DNA of 64,000 nt from a bacterium (GTDB lineage: Bacteria; Electryoneota; Electryoneia; Electryoneales; Electryoneaceae), in assembly GCA_028278125.1 (NCBI GenBank), contig JANQEY010000080.1, positions 18,164 through 82,163 of the forward strand, read 5' to 3'. Positions 8,438 to 18,579 of the stretch are shown piece by piece. The position numbers and the translations under genes are program-made. The notes below the pieces were generated by a model that did not search any database, was not told the origin of the DNA, and saw only the letters and a program-made list of their open reading frames with translations. Each line of letters begins with the position of its first letter. Position 1 is the first letter of the stretch.

Positions 8438-10351
8438 ATGAGACCAATATGTCCGAGGGGGCGCCTATCGACGGGTAAGCAAGTGGATGCGTCACTTCGA
8501 AAGAAGCACAGACCGTTCGAAAGATTCATCCAGATGCTGCTCTTCATGGCTGCGAGCGTGGCCGTTGTAGTGAGCATCGCGATCCTGTGGACCCTGATGG
8601 ACGGCACCATGTCCTTTATCAATTCCCCTCATGCCAATTTGCAGGAGTTCCTCACAGGTGACGAATGGGTTCCGACCGGAAGCGACCCAAGCTTCGGAAT
8701 TTTGCCCTTGATGGCCGGGACGACACTCATCGCCGGAGGTGCCCTACTCATAGCGGCCCCGCTCGGAACCGGGGCCGCTCTTTATCTTTCTGAATTCGCC
8801 TCGAGCCGTTCCAGGGCCATCTTGAAGCCTATAATCGAGGTTCTCGCAGGAATCCCCTCCATCGTTTATGGTTTCTTCGCATTACTGGTTATCAGTCCGT
8901 ATCTGCAGAAAGCCTTCGGGGCGGAGTACTTCAACGCATTGAGCGCGATGATAGTCCTGTCGGTCATGGTACTCCCCATTATTGTCAGCATCTCCGATGA
9001 TTCGATGAAGGCGGTTCCACAATATCAACGTCAGGCCGCTCTAGCAATGGGCGCGACTCGTTGGGAGACCGCCACGCGTGTCGTTCTTCCTAACGCATCC
9101 AGCGGAGTAATGGCTTCCATTCTGCTTGGATTGGGAAGGGCTATTGGTGAGACCATGGTCGTCACATTGGCCGCAGGACGGGTTGCCAACATGACCTTCA
9201 ATCCCCTTGAGGGCGTTCAGACCATGACAGCCTACATCGCCCAGATCGCCACGGGAGATCTGGAGCCAGGCATAGCATACGATGCTGCCTTCGCGGTCGG
9301 AATGGTTCTATTCATAATCACATTCATCATTAACTATCTGGCGGGACGGGTGGTCCTCCGCATAAAATCCGGAAAGGTCAGGAGACCTGGGCAAGTTGGG
9401 AAGCGGACCATCAAAGGTGAGATCCATACTCTTATTGCACGCGTCCCGATTGATAAGCTTAGAGGAAAAAAAAGAGTTCGGCCGAAGCGATATGGCGTAG
9501 AGCGTCTGAAAGGTCGGTATATCATATACCGGATTGGCAAAGGTGTAACATTATCATGTCTGATAATCGCCGTGATCTTTCTTGCCTATCTCGTATGTTC
9601 GACATTGCAGCAGGGTTTAGGCGGTATCGACCTTCAGTTCATGACCTACTTCCCCAGCTGGAAGCCGGAGCTGGCCGGAATATACCCCGTGATAATCGGA
9701 TCCGTCTACCTAATGGTGCTGACATTCCTCATCTCCGTCCCCGTAGGCGTTGGAGCGGCAGTATACCTAACAGAGATCGCGCCGGATCATGCGCACACCA
9801 GATTCCTTCGAAGGATGATACAGAACCTTGCCGGTGTACCCTCTATCGTCTTCGGGCTGGTCGGCCTTTTCATCTTCGTGAGGATGTTCGGTCTTGGAGC
9901 GAGCCTGCTGGCCGGGAGCTTGACGCTTTCCATCATGGTGTTACCGATCATCGTCGTTTCAACGGAGGAGGCACTGAAATCGATTCCGCAAGGTTTCAGA
10001 GAAGGCGCGTTGGCTCTGGGCACGACCCGGTGGCAGGCTATCAGGCATCATGTGATTCCAAACGCGAAGCCCGGAATACTCACCGGGTCGATCCTAGGGC
10101 TTTCACGGTCCATCGGTGAGACGGCACCAATCCTTTTCATCGGCGCCGTGTTTGCCAAGGTACCGCCTGAGAGCATCAACGACCCGTTCCTCGCCCTTCC
10201 GTTGGAGATTTTCTATTGGGCCAAGCATGCGAATCCGGATTTTCACGGGCTCGCCGCAAGCACGATCATCATATTATTGCTAATCCTGCTCACGATGAAC
10301 TCCATTGCCATTGTGATCAGGCACAGGGCACAATCGAGGAGAGATTGGTAA
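8438..10351 (+). CDS. pstCA: Fused phosphate permease PstC-PstA
   Basis: A 637-residue protein holding both transmembrane subunits of the phosphate ABC transporter. Residues about 1-310 correspond to PstC and about 345-637 to PstA, joined by a basic cytosolic linker. Each half has several membrane helices and its own EAA loop contacting PstB ([16 protein letters not shown] and [16 protein letters not shown]). The usual separate genes are around 300 residues each, so the length fits a clean fusion without a frameshift. It ends two bases before pstB. Confidence 0.93.
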   Translation: MRPICPRGRLSTGKQVDASLRKKHRPFERFIQMLLFMAASVAVVVSIAILWTLMDGTMSFINSPHANLQEFLTGDEWVPTGSDPSFGILPLMAGTTLIAGGALLIAAPLGTGAALYLSEFASSRSRAILKPIIEVLAGIPSIVYGFFALLVISPYLQKAFGAEYFNALSAMIVLSVMVLPIIVSISDDSMKAVPQYQRQAALAMGATRWETATRVVLPNASSGVMASILLGLGRAIGETMVVTLAAGRVANMTFNPLEGVQTMTAYIAQIATGDLEPGIAYDAAFAVGMVLFIITFIINYLAGRVVLRIKSGKVRRPGQVGKRTIKGEIHTLIARVPIDKLRGKKRVRPKRYGVERLKGRYIIYRIGKGVTLSCLIIAVIFLAYLVCSTLQQGLGGIDLQFMTYFPSWKPELAGIYPVIIGSVYLMVLTFLISVPVGVGAAVYLTEIAPDHAHTRFLRRMIQNLAGVPSIVFGLVGLFIFVRMFGLGASLLAGSLTLSIMVLPIIVVSTEEALKSIPQGFREGALALGTTRWQAIRHHVIPNAKPGILTGSILGLSRSIGETAPILFIGAVFAKVPPESINDPFLALPLEIFYWAKHANPDFHGLAASTIIILLLILLTMNSIAIVIRHRAQSRRDW

Positions 10352-10352
10352 T

Positions 10353-11117
10353 ATGGAGGAAAACGACCGAATGCTGCTATGCAGGAACGTGAACGTGTTC
10401 TATGGAAAGAACCAGGTGATCAAAGATGTGTCGATGCCCATCCACGAGAACAAGGTAACGGCGCTGATTGGCCCCAGCGGCTGCGGTAAGAGCACCTTGT
10501 TGCGAGCGTTCAATCGAATGAACGAAGAGATCGTTGGTTGCTGCATGGAGGGGGGGATACTCTGGAATGGCACTAACATACTCGATAAAAAAGTGGATCC
10601 TGTTGCCCTAAGGCACAGGATCGGCATGGTGTTCCAGAAGCCGAACCCCTTCCCGACGTCGATCTACAAGAACATCTCGTTCGGTCCGAAGATCCATGGG
10701 TTGCGTAACAGGAGAGACATGGATGAGCTGGTCGAGCAGAAACTCAAGGACGCAGCCCTCTGGGACGAGGTCAAGGATCGACTCGACGAGTCGGCAATGG
10801 GCCTCTCCGGCGGTCAGCAGCAGCGCCTCTGCATCGCCCGGGCTCTCGCCGTTGAACCGGAGGTGATCCTTATGGATGAACCCTGCTCGGCTCTCGATCC
10901 CATCGCTACGGCGAAGATCGAGGACCTTATCAGTGAGCTGAAGAAGCGATACACGGTGATCATTGTGACCCATAACATGCAGCAGGCTGCACGTGTCAGT
11001 GATTACACCGGCTTCATGTATCTCGGAAGATTGGTAGAATTCGGCAAGACGAAGAGTATATTCGAGGCACCGAGGAAGGAGTTGACCGAGAAGTATATTA
11101 CGGGTAGGTTCGGATAG
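10353..11117 (+). CDS. pstB: Phosphate ABC transporter ATP-binding protein PstB
   Basis: The ATPase that drives phosphate import. Walker [10 protein letters not shown] is at residues 40-48, the ABC signature LSGGQQQR near 150, Walker B VILMDEP near 172, followed by the switch His in [10 protein letters not shown]. The 254-residue length is normal for PstB. It starts two bases after pstCA and is followed nine bases later by phoU, so it is clearly in one operon. Confidence 0.95.
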   Translation: MEENDRMLLCRNVNVFYGKNQVIKDVSMPIHENKVTALIGPSGCGKSTLLRAFNRMNEEIVGCCMEGGILWNGTNILDKKVDPVALRHRIGMVFQKPNPFPTSIYKNISFGPKIHGLRNRRDMDELVEQKLKDAALWDEVKDRLDESAMGLSGGQQQRLCIARALAVEPEVILMDEPCSALDPIATAKIEDLISELKKRYTVIIVTHNMQQAARVSDYTGFMYLGRLVEFGKTKSIFEAPRKELTEKYITGRFG

Positions 11118-11125
11118 GTGATTGG

Positions 11126-11776
11126 ATGAGTGAACGTTTTCACGAGAAGTTAAATGGGCTCGACAGCGACGTCCGGGAGATGGCGGAGCTGTCCAAGGAG
11201 ATGCTGAGGAAGTCGGTGAAGGCACTGAAGGACCAGGACGCCGAACTGACCGGTTGGGTCCTTGACAACAAGGGTAGGATAATCGAGATGGACCAGCAAA
11301 TCGAGAATAAGACCCTCAGGCTCGTCACATTGTTCCAGCCGATGGCAAGTGACATGAGAAAGATTGCCACCATCATGAAATTGAACACCTATTTGGCTCG
11401 CATCGGTCGGTACGGCAAAGATATCGCTACCATTGCTGCCGATCTGACAGACAATCCACACGTCGCTAAGCTCGTCAGCCTACCACACATGGCTGAAATT
11501 GTCGTCGACATGATAGACGATGCGATCGAGGTTTTCCGGACGGGCGAGACATCCAAGTTCGAGAGTTTCGGTGAGAAGGACGACGCTTTGGACGCAATGC
11601 GCTACTCGATCTTCCGGGAATGCCTGACCCAAATGATGGAAGACCCGAGAACCATCAAGCGATGCACTCATTATATAATGATCGCCCGGTATCTCGAGAG
11701 GTGCGGAGACCACGCATGCAAGATGGCCGAGAAGATATATTACATGCACACAGGCGAGCACATCGAGATCCGCTGA
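11126..11776 (+). CDS. phoU: Phosphate signalling protein PhoU
   Basis: A 216-residue all-helical protein with two PhoU repeats. Metal-site motifs are visible in each half, including ARIGRYGKD in the first and RYLERCGDHACKM in the second. PhoU restrains PstSCAB and signals phosphate status. It closes the pst operon, with an 8-bp gap from pstB. Unlike the 6219 protein it has no DNA-binding domain. Confidence 0.92.
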   Translation: MSERFHEKLNGLDSDVREMAELSKEMLRKSVKALKDQDAELTGWVLDNKGRIIEMDQQIENKTLRLVTLFQPMASDMRKIATIMKLNTYLARIGRYGKDIATIAADLTDNPHVAKLVSLPHMAEIVVDMIDDAIEVFRTGETSKFESFGEKDDALDAMRYSIFRECLTQMMEDPRTIKRCTHYIMIARYLERCGDHACKMAEKIYYMHTGEHIEIR

Positions 11777-11824
11777 TGCCGGATATCTCACACGATTCGG
11801 GGAGCCATTAATAAACATATTTCG

Positions 11825-12259
11825 ATGGTGTTACCAATAATGCCAATGGTACTCTTCGTCTGCACCGGGAATTCCATGAGGTCCCAGATGACAGACTGGC
11901 TTTTCCGTCACATTTACGGAGATCAATTCGAGGTACATAGTGCAGGTACCAAGCCCAGTACTGTTCGCTCTATGACCGTCTGCGTGATGGCGGAGATCGG
12001 CATCGACTTCTCGGGGCATAACTCGAAGGGGTTTGACGGTTTCCTCGATAGGGAGATCGATTTCGTTGTCACTTTGTGCGATGGGGTAAATGAAGCCTGT
12101 CCGTTCTTCCCAGGCGACAGGATACGAATGTACAAGGGATTCAGAAATCCTTATGACGAGACCGGGACGGAGGAGGAGATTCTCGATGCGTTCAGATCGG
12201 TCAGGGACGAGATATCTGCCTGGATATCAGGTGAGGTCATCCATTTGGTGAAGGACTGA
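11825..12259 (+). CDS. ArsC-like low-molecular-weight phosphatase / arsenate reductase
   Basis: Has the LMW-PTP active-site loop C-x5-R ([10 protein letters not shown]) near the start and the downstream Cys pair [12 protein letters not shown] that thioredoxin-coupled arsenate reductases use to relay the disulfide. The family usually reads CTGNSCRSQ; here the second loop Cys is Met, while the nucleophilic Cys and relay Cys residues remain. It is followed at once by acr3, which supports arsenate reduction over protein dephosphorylation. Its position behind the phosphate operon fits arsenate entering through phosphate transport. Confidence 0.8.
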   Translation: MVLPIMPMVLFVCTGNSMRSQMTDWLFRHIYGDQFEVHSAGTKPSTVRSMTVCVMAEIGIDFSGHNSKGFDGFLDREIDFVVTLCDGVNEACPFFPGDRIRMYKGFRNPYDETGTEEEILDAFRSVRDEISAWISGEVIHLVKD

Positions 12260-12264
12260 TACCC

Positions 12265-13335
12265 TTGTTTGGAAGAGGCCTAACCATTTTCGAACGATTT
12301 CTCCCTGGCCTGGTATTGTTATGCATAACCGTTGGCATCGGGTTAGGTCGAGTCTTACCCGATCTGGCTGAGACACTTGACTCCATGTCCGCCCATCAGG
12401 TCTCTCTCCCCATTGCTATTGCCCTCTTTTTCATGATGTACCCGATCATGGTTAAAATCGACTTTTCGGAGATGGCCAAGGCGGCAAAAACTCCGAAACC
12501 CGTTGCCATGACCCTCGGGATCAACTGGCTGATCAAGCCATTCACAATGTACATTTTCGCTTATCTGTTCCTAGGCATTCTATTCCGAGGGTTCTTGGGA
12601 GGTACCGAGGTAGTCAAGGGAGGTGACGAGGTGGAACTTTGGCGGAGCTACATTTCCGGAGCCATACTTCTTGGGATAGCACCATGCACCGCAATGGTCC
12701 TGGTGTGGAGCTTCCTCGCAAAAGGTAACGATGGGCTGGCTCTGGTGATGGTCGCGGTCAATTCGCTGATCATGCTCGTCCTCTACGTCTTCCTTGGATC
12801 CTTCCTCCTTGGGGTGAACTCGATACCGATCCCGTGGGAGACCATGGTCCTCTCTGTTGGAATCTATGTTGCACTTCCTCTTGTTTCCGGATATTACACA
12901 AGAAAATGGATTTTTCAAAGGAAGGGTAAGATCTGGTTCGAGACGAATTTCCTTCACCTTCTCACCCCGATCAGCATCATCGCCCTGTTGGGAACTCTCA
13001 TTCTGCTATTCTCATTCAAAGGAGACGTTATCGTGGAGAACCCGTTGGTCATCTTCTGGATCTCAATTCCTCTGCTGATTCAGACACTCTTCATCTTCGC
13101 ATTGGGATATTTCGTCATTGCAAAGCGGTTGGGACTCGCCTACAGGGATGCGGCTCCGGCTGCCATGATTGGAGCGTCCAATCATTTCGAGGTGGCGATC
13201 GCCACAGCGACAATGCTGTTCGGACTCGGTTCCGGTGCGGCATTAGCGACGGTCGTCGGTGTCCTGATCGAGGTACCTGTAATGCTCCTTTTGGTCAAGA
13301 TATGTCTCAGGACGAGAGACTTCCACGGTAACTGA
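12265..13335 (+). CDS. acr3: Arsenite efflux permease ACR3
   Basis: A 356-residue membrane protein with about ten hydrophobic helices and ACR3 signatures: [18 protein letters not shown] around the conserved Cys and SNHFEVAIA near the C-terminus. It extrudes arsenite made by the upstream ArsC-like enzyme. The probable start is TTG 12265, six bases after the arsC stop, so the two are coupled. No arsR-type repressor is adjacent. Confidence 0.9.
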   Translation: MFGRGLTIFERFLPGLVLLCITVGIGLGRVLPDLAETLDSMSAHQVSLPIAIALFFMMYPIMVKIDFSEMAKAAKTPKPVAMTLGINWLIKPFTMYIFAYLFLGILFRGFLGGTEVVKGGDEVELWRSYISGAILLGIAPCTAMVLVWSFLAKGNDGLALVMVAVNSLIMLVLYVFLGSFLLGVNSIPIPWETMVLSVGIYVALPLVSGYYTRKWIFQRKGKIWFETNFLHLLTPISIIALLGTLILLFSFKGDVIVENPLVIFWISIPLLIQTLFIFALGYFVIAKRLGLAYRDAAPAAMIGASNHFEVAIATATMLFGLGSGAALATVVGVLIEVPVMLLLVKICLRTRDFHGN

Positions 13336-13408
13336 TCCATGCGGGACCATCCAACATTCGGATGGCTTCAAAACAACATATAAATAATCACTCATGATAC
13401 CCAGAACA

Positions 13409-13813
13409 ATGCCGGAATCCCCCCTGACCGGAGGGACTGTGTAACAAGACGCGCAGCAGCAGGAGGCACCCGTTCAGCCGCAAACGGTAGCCCCACCGGT
13501 CCAATACACCTTCCAAGCCCCTCAACCAGGAAGCATATATGCCCAGCCCCAGTCAGACATCCGCGACGAGCCGCCTGCATTCAGGGACGCTATCATGGGG
13601 CAACCGAACAGCGAGATTGTGAAGAACAAGCTGATCGAGCCGCTCATCTACATCATGATCCTGATCGCGATGACAAACATCGTCGCAATAATCATCGGCG
13701 CCATTGAGGCTGCGATAGTCTTAAACGGAGTTATTAGCTCGATTCTGCCATTTCACCTTTATACACGAAAAAAGGTAATTGTCATTATTTTGCTAGTAAT
13801 TTTAGATTGCTAA
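13409..13813 (+). pseudogene. Broken small membrane-protein gene at the island boundary
   Basis: Starts at ATG 13409 but has an in-frame TAA at codon 12 (13442-13444). Beyond it the same frame runs on as a Gln/Pro-rich segment (DAQQQEAPVQPQ, then a Tyr/Pro-rich linker) and a membrane helix (LIYIMILIAMTNIVAIIIGA). At about 13.74 kb the DNA turns AT-rich and the frame runs into an unrelated stretch that stops just before the mobile element at 13831. So it carries a nonsense codon and has probably lost its original C-terminus. A TATA-like sequence lies upstream (CATATAAATAA). Confidence 0.6.
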
Positions 13814-13821
13814 AATGTTAT

Positions 13822-13830
13822 GGCAATTGG
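13822..13830. repeat. Left copy of 9-bp target-site duplication
   Basis: GGCAATTGG immediately outside the left inverted repeat of the 13831-18590 element. It is identical to 18591-18599 immediately outside the right end. A perfect 9-bp match at both exact boundaries is strong evidence for one transposition event. Confidence 0.8.
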
Positions 13831-13914
13831 GGCCTTGCACCTTTTTAGCCAGTTGCATTTTTATTGGGGGAAGTTGCACCTTTATTGAACCGCCCTTAGT
13901 AAACAGTAAAGCGT

Positions 13915-15057
13915 TCATTCTGCGGAAAATTGACTATTTAAGAGTTTGTCAGATTGGGGCAATAGTTCATAAATCGTTGCTCGAAGACTGTTCAATTGAT
14001 GCAGTTTTAATGCAATGGTGTTTTGATAAGATATTTCTGGTAGAAGAATTTCTTGTTTTCTCGCGTAATCTTTGTTAAAGGTCGCGTTATCCGATTTCGA
14101 TGTTACTATTCTTAAAAAGAGATCTTGATATTGGTAACAAAACCATCGCATATTTACTTTGCCAGTATATTCCTCCTTCAATTTTAAAAAATATACATGG
14201 TCGTTTCCCGAGTATTCGTTTTCATCTAAGAACTCCATAGTGCCAGCGTTTCCGTTCCTAGCCACCACGATACACGGAGAGGAATAAACCTTTAATCCCC
14301 CTCCTTTCGGTTTGGAATTTCGATTAATGAGTCCCATATAATTTTCTTTTTTTGTTGCGCTCGAACAAACCGTAATTTCATTATCCTCCGATGTTGGGGC
14401 GTTGTTGTATACAAATTCCTCCGTTAATCCCTGATTGCCGCCCATGAAATGGAAAACATTATCAACCGTATCAGTTTCTCCCTGGGTTTCTGTTTTAGAA
14501 TTCGTTAAGAGTAAATCGATGTTGGAGATTATTGATAATAAATGAGATTTTAATTCAAGAATTTTTTTCTTCCTATTTTTATTACGAATCTGAATCTGAA
14601 TATCATCAGGAATTGAGAACCGTACTCGGTCAAACCATTTAGAACTCAGTACGCTGTTATCGCTTTTTGAGGTTGTGTAATTTCTCAATGCAGATCTGTA
14701 TTCTAAACCAAACCATTCGATATCTATGACGTTTGACCATGCTGATTTTAATTTGATTACACATGCATGGTGATTTATTGTGAATCGCCCATCGTTAGCA
14801 CTTTTATAAGTAAATAATCCTGCACTACCATCTTTCGTCAGTATCAAACAAGGCCCATGATAATATACAATTGGCTTTCCCTTATTATTTAATGCGTTTG
14901 TTTTAATGAAACCAATCGGGATATTATTATCCATCGAACCCGAAAAAACAGGGATTCTATCTTCATTTGAAACTGGCTGATTATTGTACATTATTTCTTC
15001 TGTTAGCCCATGATTGCCCGGGCAGTAATCGAAAATTTCATTGATTGTTTTTTTCAT
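13915..15057 (-). CDS. hsdS: Restriction-modification specificity subunit (HsdS/BcgIB-like)
   Basis: A 380-residue DNA-recognition subunit with two target-recognition domains, visible as an internal repeat: GNHGLTEEIMYNN near residue 15 and GNQGLTEEFVYNN near 210. Each domain ends in a helical conserved region (KKKILELKSHLLSII and ALKLHQLNSLRATIYELL). It starts 21 bp after the nuclease-methylase gene and would direct that enzyme to a bipartite target. The length is close to BcgI B-type subunits. The target sequence cannot be read from this alone. Confidence 0.85.
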   Translation of the reverse strand: MKKTINEIFDYCPGNHGLTEEIMYNNQPVSNEDRIPVFSGSMDNNIPIGFIKTNALNNKGKPIVYYHGPCLILTKDGSAGLFTYKSANDGRFTINHHACVIKLKSAWSNVIDIEWFGLEYRSALRNYTTSKSDNSVLSSKWFDRVRFSIPDDIQIQIRNKNRKKKILELKSHLLSIISNIDLLLTNSKTETQGETDTVDNVFHFMGGNQGLTEEFVYNNAPTSEDNEITVCSSATKKENYMGLINRNSKPKGGGLKVYSSPCIVVARNGNAGTMEFLDENEYSGNDHVYFLKLKEEYTGKVNMRWFCYQYQDLFLRIVTSKSDNATFNKDYARKQEILLPEISYQNTIALKLHQLNSLRATIYELLPQSDKLLNSQFSAE

Positions 15058-15077
15058 ATTTTCACATTTAATTTAAT

Positions 15078-17072
15078 TCAGGTTATCTGAACCTCTTGAA
15101 ATTTTGAAATAATTAATTTGTATTCCTTATCAAAGTCCGATTCGGAAATAGTATTAACTTGCTCGGGCCTCAAATGAAATTCGCTTAATAAATTATGATA
15201 ATTTGAATTATTGACGTTCGCGATATCCACAAATTTGTATTTGTAGCCGTGTAAACCTTCGAGTTCTTCTCGGGCATTCACCTTCCGTTCAAACGAATTA
15301 TGGGTTAAATGAAAATCTCTTTGAGACGGCATGAAATTGTTGATAGCACCAATCGCACCCGGATATTTTTCTTCGAGTTCGGGGATATCATCATGGTATT
15401 TGGTTTTAAATCGCTTGTCGCTGTTGGCATATCCATCATAATCCAAAATGAAATGCCAAATTGGATGGGTCTGAATTTCCGCGGGTTCATCTTCTTGCTT
15501 CTTCTGCAACAGAACAACATAAGTTTTTTCTTTCGTGTAAGGAGCGAAAGCGAACTTTGTCAAAGATATTATTGCATGAATCCTACATTGTTTTAAGATA
15601 TTGATGCGAAATCGTTCTCTTGATGGTGCTTCTAATGCCCCATCATTTGTTATTATTGCTGCTATAGCACCTGGTTTGAGAGCGTCGACCACTTTCTCAA
15701 AAAACAATAATTCATATTTCTTTTCATTAGTGTATAAGAAATCCTCAACTCTTGCATTGCCTTCGTATTTCCCCATCGGCGGATTTGTTAGAATGTAATC
15801 AAAAGTATTATCAGACCATCCCAAAGACGAGAGCCACGATATTAACGAATCCTTAACCTCATAGATATGTACATGCCCATCCCCAACGAGAAACATATTT
15901 AACTTCGTGCGTGCAACCGATTTATTATCATTATCATATCCAAAAAAAACGTTTGTTTTTAGTTGCTTCTCCACAGAAGCATTTAATCTGTTATTTTGGG
16001 AATACGTATTTAACAAGGTTTTATATGCCTCTGTTAGAAAACCACCTGTACCACACGCAGGATCACATATCTTAAGATCTCGTGGGACTTTCTCGTTACT
16101 CAATACTAACCGAGCAATCAATCCTGTTATATGGCGACGAGTATAGAATTCGCCAAACTGCTTCTTTTTCGCTTGCGATGCAAACTCTTCATAAATAGAA
16201 CCATATAGATCGAAGTTCGCGCCATGGAAGTGATAGCTATCAAGCTCGATATACACTTTTTTCAGGTGTTCGTTTTGAAGTTTCTTTGGAATCGTAATGA
16301 GGTTCTTAAAGTCCTTATAAATATTCTCAGAATAATTCGGATTTTCCCATATTAGTTGAATCATTTTTTCAAATTCTACACGAAGGTCGCCAACAACATT
16401 ATCACAAGCAATATCGTGTAAATCATCCCATAACTCAATAACACGATGGAGCGTTCTACATTCTGCTTCGTTTTCAGAGATGTATTTCAACACTACAAGA
16501 CTAATAGTGGGATCAATGCGCGGATCACCGTCAGACAATCCAGCAGAACGATAAATATCAGCTAAACGTTTTAGAGTTCCTCTGAATTTTGCCTCTGATA
16601 ATGGGCGTATGTCTTTAGTCGCTTTATCAACAACATAAGAATTATCATCTGAAATCTGAGTATTGATCTTTTTTAATACCTTGATAGGGGCCATTTTCGT
16701 AATTATCCTGTCATCAAGTCTTATTTCCTCATCATTATGCGTATTATAGAATCGAAAATCCGATTTGCAATTGCTAACGATATAGTAATCCAGTCCTTGG
16801 TTTCTTGACTTCTCTTTTCCTTGAGACATAGCGTCTCTCCAATCAATATCTCCTATTGTCGAATTGCGGTGTTTTGCTTCAATAAGTGCCAAGATATTGG
16901 ATTCAAAATCGTTTGAATTATGTGCAGTAGTAGAAATCCAAATGTCCCCCCGCTTTTTACCACTTTTTTCTGTAGTAACATCAATTTTACATTGTGATTG
17001 TTTGATCCCCAATTCTTCAAGCTTTGGTAACAGGTATTGCACAATGTCATTAGTTTCCTCTTTCTTAACCAT
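15078..17072 (-). CDS. BcgI-like fused nuclease and N6-adenine methyltransferase
   Basis: About 664 residues from ATG 17072 (a GTG three codons earlier is possible). The N-terminus holds a PD-(D/E)XK nuclease pattern: Asp in KRGDIWIS, then LIEAKH with Glu-x-Lys. The rest is a type I-like methylase: FGEFYTRRHITGLIARL, SAM motif CDPACGTGGF and catalytic NPPM in TNPPMGKYEG (NPPF/Y is more usual). Nuclease and methylase in one chain plus a separate S subunit, with no helicase HsdR, is the type IIB (BcgI) arrangement, which cuts on both sides of its site. Confidence 0.82.
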   Translation of the reverse strand: MVKKEETNDIVQYLLPKLEELGIKQSQCKIDVTTEKSGKKRGDIWISTTAHNSNDFESNILALIEAKHRNSTIGDIDWRDAMSQGKEKSRNQGLDYYIVSNCKSDFRFYNTHNDEEIRLDDRIITKMAPIKVLKKINTQISDDNSYVVDKATKDIRPLSEAKFRGTLKRLADIYRSAGLSDGDPRIDPTISLVVLKYISENEAECRTLHRVIELWDDLHDIACDNVVGDLRVEFEKMIQLIWENPNYSENIYKDFKNLITIPKKLQNEHLKKVYIELDSYHFHGANFDLYGSIYEEFASQAKKKQFGEFYTRRHITGLIARLVLSNEKVPRDLKICDPACGTGGFLTEAYKTLLNTYSQNNRLNASVEKQLKTNVFFGYDNDNKSVARTKLNMFLVGDGHVHIYEVKDSLISWLSSLGWSDNTFDYILTNPPMGKYEGNARVEDFLYTNEKKYELLFFEKVVDALKPGAIAAIITNDGALEAPSRERFRINILKQCRIHAIISLTKFAFAPYTKEKTYVVLLQKKQEDEPAEIQTHPIWHFILDYDGYANSDKRFKTKYHDDIPELEEKYPGAIGAINNFMPSQRDFHLTHNSFERKVNAREELEGLHGYKYKFVDIANVNNSNYHNLLSEFHLRPEQVNTISESDFDKEYKLIISKFQEVQIT

Positions 17073-17139
17073 AAAAATCACTCAACTATAAAGAAAACTT
17101 TGTGATTTGTGTGGAGGGTGGTGGAGAAGGTATTTCCCG

Positions 17140-17157
17140 TTGGTGACAGAAGATACC
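17140..17157. repeat. 18-bp direct repeat, copy 1
   Basis: TTGGTGACAGAAGATACC. The second copy at 17487-17504 differs at one base. The pair brackets the ribbon-helix-helix gene and its promoter, 347 bp apart. Confidence 0.6.
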
Positions 17158-17200
17158 GTTTCAAACCACCACCTCTCCATTAGGATGTTCAACATCATTT

Positions 17201-17377
17201 CTAATTAGATTTACGCCTATGGTCACCGTCGCTCACTCCTATATAGCCCAAGCGCCTCAAATACTCTACTATTGCAATTCTTCCTAATTGGGCCGGTAAT
17301 AATCCGTTCTCTTTTGCTGCTTCGTTATACGTCTTAATTAATTCTTCCGACAACGTAATGCTGATTTGATTAACCAT
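17201..17377 (-). CDS. 58-residue ribbon-helix-helix regulator
   Basis: A short gene read directly from the minus strand: MVNQISITLSEELIKTYNEA at the start, with a beta strand (QISITLSEEL) and two helices, ending in a basic tail. This is the ribbon-helix-helix pattern of small repressors and antitoxins. It lies upstream of the nuclease-methylase in the same orientation, so it may lead that operon. Two near-identical repeats at its own start codon are likely operators. Function as restriction-system controller is inference. Confidence 0.65.
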   Translation of the reverse strand: MVNQISITLSEELIKTYNEAAKENGLLPAQLGRIAIVEYLRRLGYIGVSDGDHRRKSN

Positions 17378-17396
17378 GGGATTCCACGTAGTTTAA
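17375..17396. promoter_or_regulatory. Operator-like repeat overlapping RHH start codon
   Basis: The sequence begins CATGGGATTCCACGTAG and overlaps the start of the small regulator gene. A near copy occurs at 17409-17430, exactly 34 bp away (about three helical turns). The TGGRATYCCA core is close to palindromic. This arrangement is typical of autoregulation by ribbon-helix-helix proteins. Confidence 0.45.
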
Positions 17397-17408
17397 GTGT
17401 GTTATTCA

Positions 17409-17430
17409 CATGGGATTCCATGTATTTTAA
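17409..17430. promoter_or_regulatory. Second operator-like repeat upstream of RHH gene
   Basis: Begins CATGGGATTCCATGTAT and matches 17375-17396 at 20 of 22 bases. It lies in the promoter region of the regulator gene. Confidence 0.45.
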
Positions 17431-17486
17431 CTTTACTTTTATCCAAACCTCCTCTGGTTATATACCCTCGAAATGCACTTTTATTA

Positions 17487-17504
17487 TTGGTGACAGAAGA
17501 TGCC
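17487..17504. repeat. 18-bp direct repeat, copy 2
   Basis: TTGGTGACAGAAGATGCC, the partner of 17140-17157, located just upstream of the transposase remnant. Confidence 0.6.
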
Positions 17505-17519
17505 ATGTAGAATTAATAT

Positions 17520-18579
17520 CAACACTAAGAAATCGTTTTCTCCCGTCATCAGGAACCGATTCGAGAACAGATTGAAGAACGATAGGCTGACCTCTCTGGT
17601 GAGAGGATCGGGCGGGATTGGAGCACTTACAACAGAGCGCAGTCGCACGAGATCGAGCTATTCGATAGCCTTCTCAGAGAGTTAGTGGCGACTGTTAAGG
17701 AACCGCCAAGGAAACCTGGCCCTGGAAGGAAGCCTTTGCCACTATCGGACCAGTTGTACTGTGCCATAGAGAAGGTCTACTCCCAGTTATCGAGCCGTAG
17801 AGCAAAGAGTTTGTACGACAAGGCTCAGGACAGGGGCGAGTTGGCGAAATCACCTCACTTTATGCGGTATCCAAGCTACTGAACAAGGATTCAACCACAC
17901 CGATACTGCATGAACTTGTACGCCTGACAGCCCTTCCATTGGCCAATATTGAGACCGACTTCGCCGTTGATAGCACAGGGTTCATGACTTCGACTTATGG
18001 AAGGTATCACGAGGATAAGCACAAGATCAACAAAGATAGACATTACCTGAAAGCTCACATCTGTAGCGGTGTTTATACCAACGTAGTAACGGCTGTCGTT
18101 GTGACTGATGAATATGGCGCAGACACAGTGCAGTTCGCCGAGTTGGTACAAAGAACTGCAGAAGATTTCGAGATTAATGAAGTGTCGGCGGATAAGGCGT
18201 ATTCGTCGAGGAAGAACCATGACATCATTGGCGAGATCGGTGGAACGCCCTTCATTCCATTTAAGAAGAACACGACCGGCAAAGCAGGCGGTTCTCATAT
18301 GTGGAAGAAAGCGTACTTTTATTCCTATTGAACGAAGAGGAATTCATGGAGCACTACCATAAGAGATCAAATGTCGAATCAACAATCGGCGCAATCAAGA
18401 AGAAGCTTGGAGAGTCCCTTAAGTCCAAGAACCTTGTTGCTCAGAAGAACGAACTTCTGTGTAAGATCATTGCTTACAACATCACCGTTCTGATTCAGCA
18501 CATGCACGAGATACCAGTGGATAGATTTGCACCTTTATTTGGAAACCTGCACCTAAATGCCGCCACCGTCATGAATTAA
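17520..18579 (+). pseudogene. Decayed DDE transposase (IS4/IS5-type)
   Basis: Coding sequence can be followed through three frames. The first frame holds an in-frame TAG at 17583-17585 followed by GERIGRDWSTYN and LFDSLLRELVATVKEP. A frameshift near 17.84 kb leads to LTALPLANIETDFAVDSTGF (first catalytic Asp) and SADKAYSSRKN (second Asp). Another shift near 18.32 kb leads to KRSNVESTIGAIKKKLG (catalytic Glu). The catalytic triad is recognisable but the gene cannot make an active product. It belongs to the element's own right end. Confidence 0.8.

Noticed and set aside
9556..10119. 187-residue frame inside pstCA
   Set aside because: Arg/Pro-rich out-of-frame shadow of the permease.
15078..17072. 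Classical type I restriction system (HsdRMS)
   Set aside because: No HsdR helicase is present; the nuclease motif is in the methylase chain, which points to a BcgI-like arrangement.
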